Below are positions 1 through 7,263 of a stretch of 64,000 nucleotides of DNA, piece by piece. The notes below the pieces were generated by a model. The model ran no database searches. It had not been told where the DNA came from and worked only from the letters and a program-made list of their open reading frames with translations. Each line of letters opens with the position of its first letter. Positions within the stretch are counted from its first letter, which is position 1. The stretch comes from an uncultured Eubacteriales bacterium. Lineage in GTDB: Bacteria; Bacillota; Clostridia; Monoglobales; Monoglobaceae. The stretch covers positions 15,102-79,101 of the forward strand of contig URAN01000006.1 of assembly GCA_900545865.1 (NCBI GenBank), in the 5' to 3' direction. A program made the translations under genes and the position numbers.

Positions 1-1323
1 TCAAGGCCGTGGCTCTCTATTGCCAAAAAGCTTTCCGCCGGTAATGCGGACGGCGAGGATAACGGCACATCTAAAAAGCCCGACAATGTTATTTCGTATG
101 TAAACGAGGCGATAAGTGCACTTATGGACAAAAATTCGGACTTGACGCACAACCTCACAATTACCCTGCCGCGAAGTCAAGAAAAATATCTGGTCGATAT
201 ATTGAACAACCCTGCGTCCGATTATGACGACGAAATGGACAAACTTATATTCAAACACGAATATTTTGTATCGACCGCAATCAATATTTCACTCAAACAG
301 ACCGCCGGTTCGGACGTTATCGCCCTGAATCCACAGCTTTACAGCGAAGTCTATAAGGCGATTGAATCTGTCTTTGCGGCGAGGTTCAACACGTTTTCTC
401 TGCCGAGTACAAATAACACTCTCTATCTCATTTTAAACATAGATACGGTCGATTGTACCGAGCCGCTGAGTGAAACGATTGAACAGATTAAATCCCTGCT
501 TGCCGCCGACAGCGATTACATAGACGTGTTTATCGGCACGGGCAAGGTTTATAAGGGGATTGACGGTCTGAGACTTTCGCACCAAGAGGCAATGGCGGAC
601 ATCTTTCATGAAATGAACGCAAACAAGATTCAGATTGTCGATAATCATAACCTGCACGAATATTCGTTCGGGGTATACAACGAGAATATTCTTATTAATT
701 ATATTTTAACCGGCCACACGAATGAAGCCGCCGATTTTATCCGCGACACGTTTGAATCGTGTTCAAAAAGTTCGCCCGAAAACCGCAGTCAGGTATATTC
801 GGGAATATTTCGCGCGATAGGAAAGGTTATAAAGGTCAAAAAAATCCGCGCGACCGATTTTGAGTCAAAGACCGAGGACGAAATATTAAGCGATATTTTA
901 AGCCAATCCGATGAGTCGGTTATGCAATATCTTTTGAACCTGACTCAAAACATCGCCAAGCTCGAAACGCCGAGCGGAAAGGCGAGGATTGCGGAAATTG
1001 CCGATTATATAAAAGAACATTTTGACGAGGATTTATGTCTTGACGGACTTGCACAGATGTTTAATGTCACGCCGAAATACCTGTCAAAGGTGCTTAAAGA
1101 CCACCTCGGTATATCATTCAAATCGTACTTGACTTCGCTGAGAATCGATAAAGCCGAGGAGCTTTTGACGCGCGATGATATAAAGATAAACGAAATTTGT
1201 AAAATGGTCGGATTTATGAACCATTCGGCGTTTATACGCGCGTTTAAACAAAAGAACGGTATTTCGCCGAGCGAATACCGAAATCTTTATCAAAAGCGAC
1301 ATAGCGGCGGTGATTCAAAATGA
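1..1323 (+). CDS. AraC-family transcriptional regulator, 5' end outside window
   Basis: The frame is open from base 1, so the gene starts upstream and 441 residues are visible. The last ~100 residues are an AraC-type double helix-turn-helix DNA-binding domain: IAEIADYIKEHFDEDLCLDG begins the first HTH, and NEICKMVGFMNHSAFIRAFK is the conserved second helix, followed by the usual GISPSEYR. The middle part (around LNIDTVDCTEPLSETIEQI and LRLSHQEAMADI) resembles the degenerate GGDEF-like domain found in many clostridial AraC and CdaR-type regulators. It ends in an ATGA overlap with the next gene, so the two are probably co-translated. An upstream response-regulator or membrane sensor part is possible but not visible. 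The family is clear; the target is unknown. Confidence 0.85.
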   Translation, partial: SRPWLSIAKKLSAGNADGEDNGTSKKPDNVISYVNEAISALMDKNSDLTHNLTITLPRSQEKYLVDILNNPASDYDDEMDKLIFKHEYFVSTAINISLKQTAGSDVIALNPQLYSEVYKAIESVFAARFNTFSLPSTNNTLYLILNIDTVDCTEPLSETIEQIKSLLAADSDYIDVFIGTGKVYKGIDGLRLSHQEAMADIFHEMNANKIQIVDNHNLHEYSFGVYNENILINYILTGHTNEAADFIRDTFESCSKSSPENRSQVYSGIFRAIGKVIKVKKIRATDFESKTEDEILSDILSQSDESVMQYLLNLTQNIAKLETPSGKARIAEIADYIKEHFDEDLCLDGLAQMFNVTPKYLSKVLKDHLGISFKSYLTSLRIDKAEELLTRDDIKINEICKMVGFMNHSAFIRAFKQKNGISPSEYRNLYQKRHSGGDSK

Positions 1324-2210
1324 GCGGCGAATTATGTAACCAATGTCCGCGCAGATGCGGCATCGACCGAGATGTTTCACGCGGATTCTGCGGCACGGGC
1401 AACAAGATAAAAGTTGCGCGCGCCGCCCTGCATCAATGGGAAGAGCCGTGCATAAGCGGCACACGCGGCAGCGGCGCGGTTTTCTTTTGCGGATGCAATT
1501 TAAAATGCGTCTTTTGCCAAAATTCCGAGATAAGCCGTGGAGGGGGCGGCAAGGAAGTTTCATCCGAACGTCTCGGCGAAATTTTTGTTGAACTTAAAAA
1601 TTCGGGTGCGCACAATATTAATCTTGTCACGCCAACGCACTTTGCACGCCAAATCCGCACAGCGATTGAATCGGTAAGGTCAGATATTAATATTCCGTTT
1701 GTGTATAATTGCGGCGGATATGAATCGATTGACGGTTTATCGCATCTGTCCGATTATATTTCGGTATATCTGACCGACATAAAATATTTTTCGGATGAGC
1801 TTGCGCGGCGGTACAGCCGCTGTAACGATTATTTCGAAAGGGCGGTTGCCGCGCTTGATTTTATGATTAAGACGGTCGGCGTGCCGAAATATGACAAGGA
1901 CGGAATTATGCAAAGCGGCGTTATCGTGCGGCATCTTGTTTTGCCGTCACATCGCCATGATTCTATCCGCCTTTTGAATTATTTAAAAGAAAATTTCGGA
2001 ACGGAAAGTTTTCGGCTCAGCCTGATGAGCCAGTTCACGCCGAACGGCGGATTAGCGGATTATCCCGAATTGAACAGGCGAATAACCACGTTTGAATATA
2101 ATTCCGTCACCGACACGGCGTATGATTTGGGATTTCGCGACGCGTATGTACAGCAGCGTTCGAGCGCCAATGCGGAATACACACCGCCGTTCGATTTAAC
2201 GGGAGTATGA
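1320..2210 (+). CDS. PflX-like radical SAM protein
   Basis: This 296-residue protein is a radical SAM enzyme of the PflX (COG1313) type, distantly related to pyruvate formate-lyase activases. An N-terminal cysteine group (CNQCPRRCGIDR) is followed by the family signature around IKVARAALHQWEEPCISG. The CxxxCxxC cluster motif for the [4Fe-4S]-SAM centre is CNLKCVFCQN, near residue 60. Length is normal for the family. The start codon overlaps the stop of the AraC-type gene (ATGA), which indicates translational coupling. The substrate of this family is not established. Its closeness to a glycyl-radical locus is suggestive, but that locus has its own dedicated activase. Confidence 0.8.
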   Translation: MSGELCNQCPRRCGIDRDVSRGFCGTGNKIKVARAALHQWEEPCISGTRGSGAVFFCGCNLKCVFCQNSEISRGGGGKEVSSERLGEIFVELKNSGAHNINLVTPTHFARQIRTAIESVRSDINIPFVYNCGGYESIDGLSHLSDYISVYLTDIKYFSDELARRYSRCNDYFERAVAALDFMIKTVGVPKYDKDGIMQSGVIVRHLVLPSHRHDSIRLLNYLKENFGTESFRLSLMSQFTPNGGLADYPELNRRITTFEYNSVTDTAYDLGFRDAYVQQRSSANAEYTPPFDLTGV

Positions 2211-2326
2211 TTTATAATGTAAAATGTAGAATGTAGAATGTAGAATTAAAAGGCAAACGGATACGGTTTAGAAGCGTTTCCTACAAAAAATCTACAAAAA
2301 ATCAAAATAATTTTTTATAAAAACCA

Positions 2327-2355
2327 TTGACAAATACTCGTTATCGTGTTATAAT
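2327..2355 (+). promoter_or_regulatory. Perfect-consensus promoter for antisense RNA
   Basis: TTGACA at 2327-2332, a 17-base spacer, and TATAAT at 2350-2355 with an extended TG motif just before it. This is as strong a sigma-A promoter as the sequence can offer, and no coding gene follows it. It drives the short RNA that ends at the terminator near 2465. Confidence 0.85.
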
Positions 2356-2361
2356 CAAGGC

Positions 2362-2465
2362 AGGTAGTGGGAGCGGTTTTGACGTTCCGCATAGGTTTAT
2401 ATTTTGCGTTAGACAATATCTAACGCATATAGTCGCTCATCCGCGAAATGGGCGACTATTTTTTT
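2362..2465 (+). ncRNA. Predicted antitoxin antisense RNA
   Basis: A transcript of about 100 nt is predicted between the consensus promoter and the rho-independent terminator. It contains a perfect 8-bp hairpin (GCGTTAGA/TCTAACGC, 2406-2426) followed by the terminator stem. It runs toward and overlaps the 3' end of the minus-strand 22-residue peptide gene, so the two RNAs would be complementary at their 3' ends. This geometry matches Bacillus TxpA/RatA-type modules. That it is an antitoxin is inference; the promoter and terminator are direct observations. Confidence 0.6.
2429..2465 (+). terminator. Rho-independent terminator of the antisense RNA
   Basis: A 12-bp stem (ATAGTCGCTCAT pairing with ATGGGCGACTAT, one G-U pair), a 7-base loop and then a run of seven T. 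On the minus strand the same DNA encodes the last two lysines and the stop of the small peptide. Confidence 0.85.
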
Positions 2466-2524
2466 ATGTTTCTTATAATTTCCAATACCGTAATAAGTAT
2501 TAATAATTCAATTATATATTCCAT
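2456..2524 (-). CDS. 22-residue hydrophobic peptide, candidate type I toxin
   Basis: A very short reading frame begins at ATG 2524 and ends with TAG at 2456. The product is a single hydrophobic helix (MEYIIELLILITVLEIIRN, then I-K-K), the usual form of membrane-acting type I toxins. It has a promoter with a 17-base spacer at 2588-2616. Its Shine-Dalgarno (AAAGGGG) is folded into a 7-bp hairpin at 2531-2551, so translation of the primary transcript should be restrained. A strong convergent antisense RNA covers its 3' end. I do not recognise a named family, and it is shorter than TxpA, BsrG or Fst. Toxicity is inferred from architecture only. Confidence 0.6.
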   Translation of the reverse strand: MEYIIELLILITVLEIIRNIKK

Positions 2525-2530
2525 AAAGCA

Positions 2531-2551
2531 ACACCCCTTTCGTTGAGGTGT
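2531..2551 (-). promoter_or_regulatory. Hairpin sequestering the peptide's ribosome binding site
   Basis: On the minus strand ACACCTC pairs with GGGGTGT (7 bp, 7-base loop). The GGGG that would pair with 16S rRNA is in the 3' arm, 7 bases before the ATG. Many type I toxin mRNAs control translation this way. Confidence 0.65.
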
Positions 2552-2587
2552 CGGAAGTCGCCGCCGCTCTTTTCTCTGCCGTTTAGT

Positions 2588-2616
2588 ATTATAACATATT
2601 CTTTGGTTTTATACAA
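2588..2616 (-). promoter_or_regulatory. Promoter of the 22-residue peptide gene
   Basis: On the minus strand TTGTAT (2616-2611), a 17-base spacer and TATAAT (2593-2588) preceded by an extended TG. Transcription should begin near 2581, giving a leader of about 57 nt. Confidence 0.75.
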
Positions 2617-2648
2617 GCGAAATTATATTACGATTACATTACGGTTTG

Positions 2649-2684
2649 TTTTGATTTGCCATTATGGTTATTCCGTTTGATTTG
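2649..2684. repeat. Short dispersed repeat, copy 1
   Basis: The segment starting TTTTGATTTGCC and continuing with TTA..GTTATTCCG..TGATT.G recurs at 60435-60470 beside another intergenic region. Two copies in one window suggest a dispersed chromosomal repeat. Confidence 0.55.
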
Positions 2685-2709
2685 TGATGTTTGTTTGGGT
2701 GTGGGCGGA

Positions 2710-2860
2710 TGCCTTCCCCTTGAGGGGAAGGTGGGCGGCGTAAGCCGCTCGGATGAGGTGTGAGGAAAAGATTACAACACCTCCTCAGTCACCTAACGGT
2801 GACACCGGTATTCGTTCCATACGGGCGGTCGAGGACGCCCGCCCCTACAGGTTGACACCC
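2710..2860. repeat. Multi-hairpin intergenic repeat (MITE-like)
   Basis: Five short perfect inverted repeats lie in a row: CCTTCCCC/GGGGAAGG (2712-2731), GCGGC/GCCGC (2735-2748), GAGGTGT/ACACCTC (2755-2783), GTCACC/GGTGAC (2788-2803) and GGGCG/CGCCC (2823-2840). The composition is far more GC-rich than the flanks. I know similar hairpin-rich repeats from gut Clostridia genomes. No transposase is present. An open frame across it is a by-product. Confidence 0.6.
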
Positions 2861-2884
2861 GAATTCACAAAAATTAACTCATTT

Positions 2885-2915
2885 AAAAAACCGTGCTCAT
2901 TTTGCACGGTTTTTG
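2885..2915 (-). terminator. Terminator of the microcompartment operon
   Basis: AAAAACCGTGC pairs with GCACGGTTTTT around a short loop, with A and T tracts on both sides, so it can work in either direction. It lies just past the deoR-type gene and closes the minus-strand operon. Confidence 0.8.
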
Positions 2916-2933
2916 AGATTTATCTCTTTTTTA

Positions 2934-3698
2934 TCAGCATATTATCAGCTTTGTTCCTATCTCATCAAGCTCGTTCGACCACTCATTATCAATTTCCGCA
3001 TCGGTTATTATTCCCGATACCTGTGAAAAATCCGCAAGCTTGATAAACCCGACGCGTCCTATTTTCGATTTGTCACACATAAAATACTGTTCTTCCGAAT
3101 TTTTCATCATTGCCTTTTTTATTGCACATTCCTGGTCGTTGCTCTCTAATATTCCGCGTTCACGCACAAGACCTTTTCCGCTGAAAAACATTTTATTTGC
3201 GAAATAATTATCCTCTATGCACTTTTCCGCAAACCTGCCGACAAACGAGCTGTTGTTTCCGACAAGACCGCCAACGCCTATTAATTTAACGGTCTCACAA
3301 TCCGCAAGCTCGGATATAACGCGCAAAGAGTTTGTTATAACCGTAACGGGAAGTTTAAGGGCGCAAATCTCTTTTGCCATATAAAACGTGGTCGTTGACG
3401 CATCCAAAAAAAGCGAATCACCCGTGGCAATCATACCAACCGCCGCCTTTGCGAGTTTTGCCTTTGCCTCGATATTTGTCGCCTTACGTTTTTTAAGCGA
3501 AATATCGCCGCTGCCGCCGTCCATAGGCACTGCGCCGCCGTGTGTTCTGCGCAAAAGCTCTTTCTTTTCCAATTTTTCAAGGTCACGGCGAACGGTTTCC
3601 TCCGTGACTCCCATTTCTTCGCTTAAACGGCTTACTGAAACAGCACCCGAATCATTTAATAATTCGATTATTTTTTGCTGTCTTTCAAGTGCAAACAT
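2934..3698 (-). CDS. DeoR-family transcriptional repressor
   Basis: This 254-residue protein has an N-terminal winged HTH (residues 5-57; signature RRDLEKLEKKELLRRTHGGA) and a C-terminal DeoR sugar-phosphate sensor domain with the expected FLDASTTT and TVITNSL motifs. It is the last gene of the microcompartment operon, right after pduL, which points to autoregulation and local control. DeoR proteins are usually released from DNA by phosphorylated sugars; a fuculose/rhamnulose phosphate or DHAP would fit here by inference. Its best candidate operators are the 20-bp-spaced CACAG boxes near 12.65 and 17.69 kb. The start has GGAGGCGG eight bases upstream. Confidence 0.9.
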   Translation of the reverse strand: MFALERQQKIIELLNDSGAVSVSRLSEEMGVTEETVRRDLEKLEKKELLRRTHGGAVPMDGGSGDISLKKRKATNIEAKAKLAKAAVGMIATGDSLFLDASTTTFYMAKEICALKLPVTVITNSLRVISELADCETVKLIGVGGLVGNNSSFVGRFAEKCIEDNYFANKMFFSGKGLVRERGILESNDQECAIKKAMMKNSEEQYFMCDKSKIGRVGFIKLADFSQVSGIITDAEIDNEWSNELDEIGTKLIIC

Positions 3699-3723
3699 AT
3701 CGCCGCCTCCTTTTTTAATAGCA

Positions 3724-3752
3724 TTTTGCCCTTCCGCAGAGGAAGGGCGATT
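3724..3752. promoter_or_regulatory. Hairpin between pduL and the deoR-type gene
   Basis: GCCCTTCC (3728-3735) pairs perfectly with GGAAGGGC (3741-3748) across a 5-base loop. On the minus strand no T run follows, so it may be a processing or partial attenuation site that lowers repressor expression relative to the structural genes. Confidence 0.5.
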
Positions 3753-3758
3753 TTACAT

Positions 3759-4391
3759 TTACTTCTTAATTATTCTTACTATATCTCCGTTGCGCAAACC
3801 TGCTGAATTCGCGTCATCGGTATCGATATGCATTTCTATATTAAAGTCATCGCGAACTCTGACTTGCACACCGTAAAACTTTGTCGGCTTTATGCTCTCG
3901 ACCATTACATCGACATAATCACCGTCCGCAATATTATGCTGTTTTGCATACTCGGGGGTGAGATGAATATGACGGTTCGCAATAATAACTCCCTCTTTGA
4001 GATAAACGCTGCCTTTCGGGCCGACAACAACAAGACGTTCCGAACCCTCGATTTGCCCTGACGGACGAACCGGGGGACTTACCTTTAATATAAATGTATC
4101 GGTTCTCGAAATTTCGACCTGGGTCTTTGCTCTGACGGGTCCGAGGACTCTTACGCGCTCTATCGATTTAAGTGACGGGCCAACAAGCGTTACACATTCC
4201 TCCGACGCGAATTCCCTGCCCATCAGCGTTTTTTTCTTCGTTAATTCATAGCCTTTGCCAAAGAGTGTATCCAAATCCTCTCTCGACAGATGAATATGTC
4301 TTTGAGAAACACCGACCTTAATTTGTTCATGGTCGCCCTGTACTTTTTTCAGCGCCTCTCTGACCGCTTGTTCAACAACTGTTTTATCCAT
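3759..4391 (-). CDS. pduL: Phosphate propanoyltransferase PduL
   Basis: PduL converts propionyl-CoA and phosphate to propionyl-phosphate and CoA, recycling CoA inside the shell and allowing ATP formation. At 210 residues it has normal length. The two metal-binding repeats are visible as VSQRHIHLS (residues 28-36) and IANRHIHLTPE (residue ~137 on), with the C-terminal EMHIDTDDANSAG. Residues 1-17 (MDKTVVEQAVREALKKV) form an amphipathic helix followed by a linker, the form of a microcompartment encapsulation peptide. It lies between a tandem shell protein and the regulator. The start has an AAGGAT site upstream. Confidence 0.93.
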   Translation of the reverse strand: MDKTVVEQAVREALKKVQGDHEQIKVGVSQRHIHLSREDLDTLFGKGYELTKKKTLMGREFASEECVTLVGPSLKSIERVRVLGPVRAKTQVEISRTDTFILKVSPPVRPSGQIEGSERLVVVGPKGSVYLKEGVIIANRHIHLTPEYAKQHNIADGDYVDVMVESIKPTKFYGVQVRVRDDFNIEMHIDTDDANSAGLRNGDIVRIIKK

Positions 4392-4421
4392 AATACCCTA
4401 TCCTTTCAGGTTTTCCGTAAA

Positions 4422-5063
4422 CTAATTTTCGTAATCAAAAAACTTTGCGACTTCGCCGTGAGGTGACGGTATAACCGCCCGTCCGTATACCTTGCCGAGC
4501 TTTGCCGCCGCCGTTTCACCGGCGCTTACCGCCTCGGCAACCGCCGAAACACTGCCTTTTATTATAAGCGTTACCAATCTTCCGCCAAGTCTTTTTTCGG
4601 TATGAATAATGCTTACATCAGATGTTTTAAGCATCGTATCCAAGCCCTCGATTGCCGCAACAAGCCCTTGAATTTCAAGTAAGCCGAATGCCGCACCCGG
4701 GCTTTTTATTTCCACATCCGCATCAAGGAATGATTTCGGCAGCCTCTTATTGAATTTATCACGGTTTATATCCAAAAGATACGCCATTTTATCTGTTTGA
4801 GGGTCGGGTTGCGGTATAATATGCGACACAATAAATTTGTTTTCACTCTTTGCAAGATTTACTCCCGCCTCAACCGCCGCTTGAACCGCCGCAACGCTGC
4901 CTTCAAGCTTAATTTCCATTACAAGCGGTGCCGGAACGTCCGGGCTTATCGGACGATTTCGGTCAAACGCAATAACCTTAACATCCGCGGCTTTTGCCGC
5001 CGCATCAGCGGCGCAAACCGCTGTGGTAAAGCTATATACTTCTATCATTCCAAGTGCTTTCAT
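4422..5063 (-). CDS. Tandem-BMC trimeric shell protein (BMC-T)
   Basis: This 213-residue protein contains two BMC folds, residues 1-88 (KALGMIEVYSFTTAVCAADA) and ~122-205 (AAFGLLEIQGLVAAIEGLD), so three copies would form one hexagonal shell tile. The first domain has an unusual insertion (FDRNRPISPDVPAPLVM), and a long linker of ~35 residues joins the halves. It is distinct from the PduT-type tile in the same operon. The pore loops differ from PduT and I see no Fe-S cysteine at the equivalent site. Which small molecule or electron carrier it passes cannot be told. Confidence 0.88.
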   Translation of the reverse strand: MKALGMIEVYSFTTAVCAADAAAKAADVKVIAFDRNRPISPDVPAPLVMEIKLEGSVAAVQAAVEAGVNLAKSENKFIVSHIIPQPDPQTDKMAYLLDINRDKFNKRLPKSFLDADVEIKSPGAAFGLLEIQGLVAAIEGLDTMLKTSDVSIIHTEKRLGGRLVTLIIKGSVSAVAEAVSAGETAAAKLGKVYGRAVIPSPHGEVAKFFDYEN

Positions 5064-5114
5064 AAAGTTTTCTCCAAATCAATATAATGTCTTTTGTTCG
5101 TCTGACAATGTGTG

Positions 5115-5267
5115 GCTGCGATTGAGTTGTTCAACATTCTCGCTCGGGGTTAGTGGAGCGTAACGCTCCTATACAACGTTTAACATTGTATTCGGTCTGC
5201 CCGGCTACGATTGAGATGTTCAACATTCTCGTTCGGGGTTAGTTAAGCGACACGCTTATACAATGTG
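5115..5267. repeat. Two imperfect direct repeats of ~63 bp, 88-bp period
   Basis: Copies at 5115-5179 and 5203-5266 share CGATTGAG.TGTTCAACATT and CTCG.TCGGGGTTAGT blocks, each ending in a small hairpin (GGAGCG/CGCTCC in the first). The second copy runs into the stop codon of the aldehyde dehydrogenase gene. The core CGGGGTT.GTTAAGCG..ACGC also occurs, in reverse orientation, in the tandem repeats at 21.9-22.15 kb. Confidence 0.7.
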
Positions 5268-6647
5268 CAGATTGTCAACCATTACGCATCTTCTCTGACG
5301 AGTGAAAGAATGAGCCGCCGTCAAGCCTTCGCCTGTCGGTCCCGCAATCGTAAATGTCGTATAACCCTCGCCGCCTGCGCCGATTCCTGCATATGATGGA
5401 GCGTTCTTAACAAATATGGTTGTTTCAACCGCACGCGCAAATCTCGAAAGATTATCTATATTCTTTGAATGAATATGCGCCGAGTGTCTGTTTCCGTGTT
5501 CCGCTGCAACGGCAAGCTTTATCGCCTCGTCTATATCTTTAACCCTGACAATTCCGAGTACGGGCATCATCATTTCAACCTGTACAAACGGATGGTCGTT
5601 GTCAACCTCACAAATTATAAGTCTCGGGTCTGCGTCAATTCCAATTGCCTTTAAGAACTTTTTGGCATCCCTGCCGACCCAATCCTTGTTAATGCTGTAC
5701 TTGCCGTTCTTTTCGATAAGGCAAAGCTTAACCAGCTTATCTATATCCGCGCCCGAAATAAGGTACGCGCCATTCTTTTGCATACTCGCGATAAGCTCAT
5801 CGGCTACGTTTTGGAATACGAAACATTCTTTCTCGGCAATACACGGTAAGTTATTGTCAAAGCTTGCACCGGCAACAATATCCGCGCCTGCCTTTTCAAC
5901 ATCAGCGGTATCGTCAACAATAACAGGGGGATTTCCTGCGCCTGCGCCGATTGCCTTTTTGCCCGATGACAAAAGAGCCTTAACAACACCCGGTCCGCCT
6001 GTCGCAACAAGCATACGAACAATCGGTGACGCCATCATTTCATTCGAGCTTTCTCTGGTCGGCTTTTTAACCGAAACAACAAGGTTTTCGGGGCCGCCTG
6101 CCTCTTGGATTGCTCTGTTCACCAAATCAACAGCGTAATTCGCCGTCTTGCAAGCGTGAGGATGCGGATTGAATACAACCGCGTTCCCGCCGGCAATCAT
6201 ACCCATTGAATTACAAAGCACGGTCTCGCTCGGGTTTGTTGACGGTGTTATGCTACCGATAACGCCGAACGCGCCTTGCTCTATCAAAGTAAGTCCGTCA
6301 TCGCCCGTGATAACCGATGGTTTTAAATCCTCTGTTCCCGGGGTTTTGTTCGCAACGAGCTGGTGCTTGATTACTTTATCGGCAACTCTGCCCATTCCCG
6401 TCTCTTCCACGCCAAGCTGTGCCATTACATCTGCTTCTTCCAATATCAACTCGCGGATTTTCGAAATCATCTTTTCTCTTTGTGCAACCGTATAACCTTT
6501 GAATTCTTCATACGCTTTTGCAACAGCTTCAAGAGCCTCGCTCATTGTGTCAAAGACACCCTTTTGTTTAGGTTCGCTTGCCTTTTTTTGCATAGAACCG
6601 ACTACGTTTGCGACTATCTCACTGATGTATTTTTCATCAACTATCAT
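5256..6647 (-). CDS. pduP: CoA-acylating propionaldehyde dehydrogenase PduP
   Basis: PduP oxidises propionaldehyde with NAD+ and CoA to propionyl-CoA inside the microcompartment. The 463-residue protein carries the aldehyde dehydrogenase fold with the catalytic cysteine in DNNLPCIAEKE and the N-terminal domain motifs GSITPSTNPSET and AIGAGAGNPPV. Residues 1-22 (VDEKYISEIVANVVGSMQ) are an amphipathic encapsulation peptide, joined by a charged linker. It lies between the pduT gene and the tandem shell gene. The start has CAGGAGG seven bases upstream. Acetaldehyde activity cannot be excluded, because EutE and PduP are very similar. Confidence 0.94.
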   Translation of the reverse strand: MIVDEKYISEIVANVVGSMQKKASEPKQKGVFDTMSEALEAVAKAYEEFKGYTVAQREKMISKIRELILEEADVMAQLGVEETGMGRVADKVIKHQLVANKTPGTEDLKPSVITGDDGLTLIEQGAFGVIGSITPSTNPSETVLCNSMGMIAGGNAVVFNPHPHACKTANYAVDLVNRAIQEAGGPENLVVSVKKPTRESSNEMMASPIVRMLVATGGPGVVKALLSSGKKAIGAGAGNPPVIVDDTADVEKAGADIVAGASFDNNLPCIAEKECFVFQNVADELIASMQKNGAYLISGADIDKLVKLCLIEKNGKYSINKDWVGRDAKKFLKAIGIDADPRLIICEVDNDHPFVQVEMMMPVLGIVRVKDIDEAIKLAVAAEHGNRHSAHIHSKNIDNLSRFARAVETTIFVKNAPSYAGIGAGGEGYTTFTIAGPTGEGLTAAHSFTRQRRCVMVDNLHIV

Positions 6648-6714
6648 AATTATCCTCCTGTATATCCCTGTCCGGGATAAAATTATGCTTTTCTGTATAT
6701 ATTAAAGTTTGTTC

Positions 6715-7263
6715 TTACACTATTGTTTCCCAAAGCTTGTCATCGGGATTTGCGATTACCGAGCTGTCGAGGAACATTCCTTTGTCGCCCGCCGCCTCAA
6801 TTGCGCGGTCTATCGCCGCCGAAACGGCAGCAACTTCGCCCGTTATGAGCATATACGACTTTCCGCACATTCCGCGTGCAAGACGCATCTCTATCAGCTC
6901 AACCTCAGCGGTCTTTGCCGCCGTATCCGCCGCAACAATCATTGCCGCAACCGAATATGTTTCAAGCGTGCCGAGGGCATTTCTGTTCTTTATCTCGTTT
7001 GCGCCGTATATAGCCGGGAAAATCGAATCATCGGGGTTGCCCAGTACAAACTTATCAATCATCTTTTCGCCGAGGTTATTCTCCGCCGCATCAACCGCCG
7101 CTTTGACCGCACTCAAATCCCCCGATAAAATAATTATGTACTTGCCGGGACATACAACCTGTGCCTCTATTACCTCAACGTCCGCGGTCTTAATCATCAA
7201 GTCCGCCGCTTTTATTCCGGCGGAAACCGTTTGATACTCTGCCATTCCTATTGCCCTGCTCAT
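6715..7263 (-). CDS. pduT: PduT-type Fe-S shell protein
   Basis: This 182-residue tandem BMC protein forms trimeric shell tiles. Both halves are complete (IGMAEYQTVSAGIKAADLM and ALGTLETYSVAAMIVAAD). Cys38, in VVCPGKY, falls at the position that holds the central [4Fe-4S] cluster in Citrobacter PduT (family knowledge), so this tile probably conducts electrons through the shell. Its start overlaps the stop of the pduS-like gene (ATGA), consistent with PduS and PduT working as a pair. Electron flow into or out of the lumen is the expected role. Confidence 0.9.
   Translation of the reverse strand: MSRAIGMAEYQTVSAGIKAADLMIKTADVEVIEAQVVCPGKYIIILSGDLSAVKAAVDAAENNLGEKMIDKFVLGNPDDSIFPAIYGANEIKNRNALGTLETYSVAAMIVAADTAAKTAEVELIEMRLARGMCGKSYMLITGEVAAVSAAIDRAIEAAGDKGMFLDSSVIANPDDKLWETIV

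Noticed and set aside
2753..3043. 96-residue open frame on the plus strand
   Set aside because: It runs through the hairpin repeat and the deoR terminator and overlaps the DeoR-type gene; no ribosome site.
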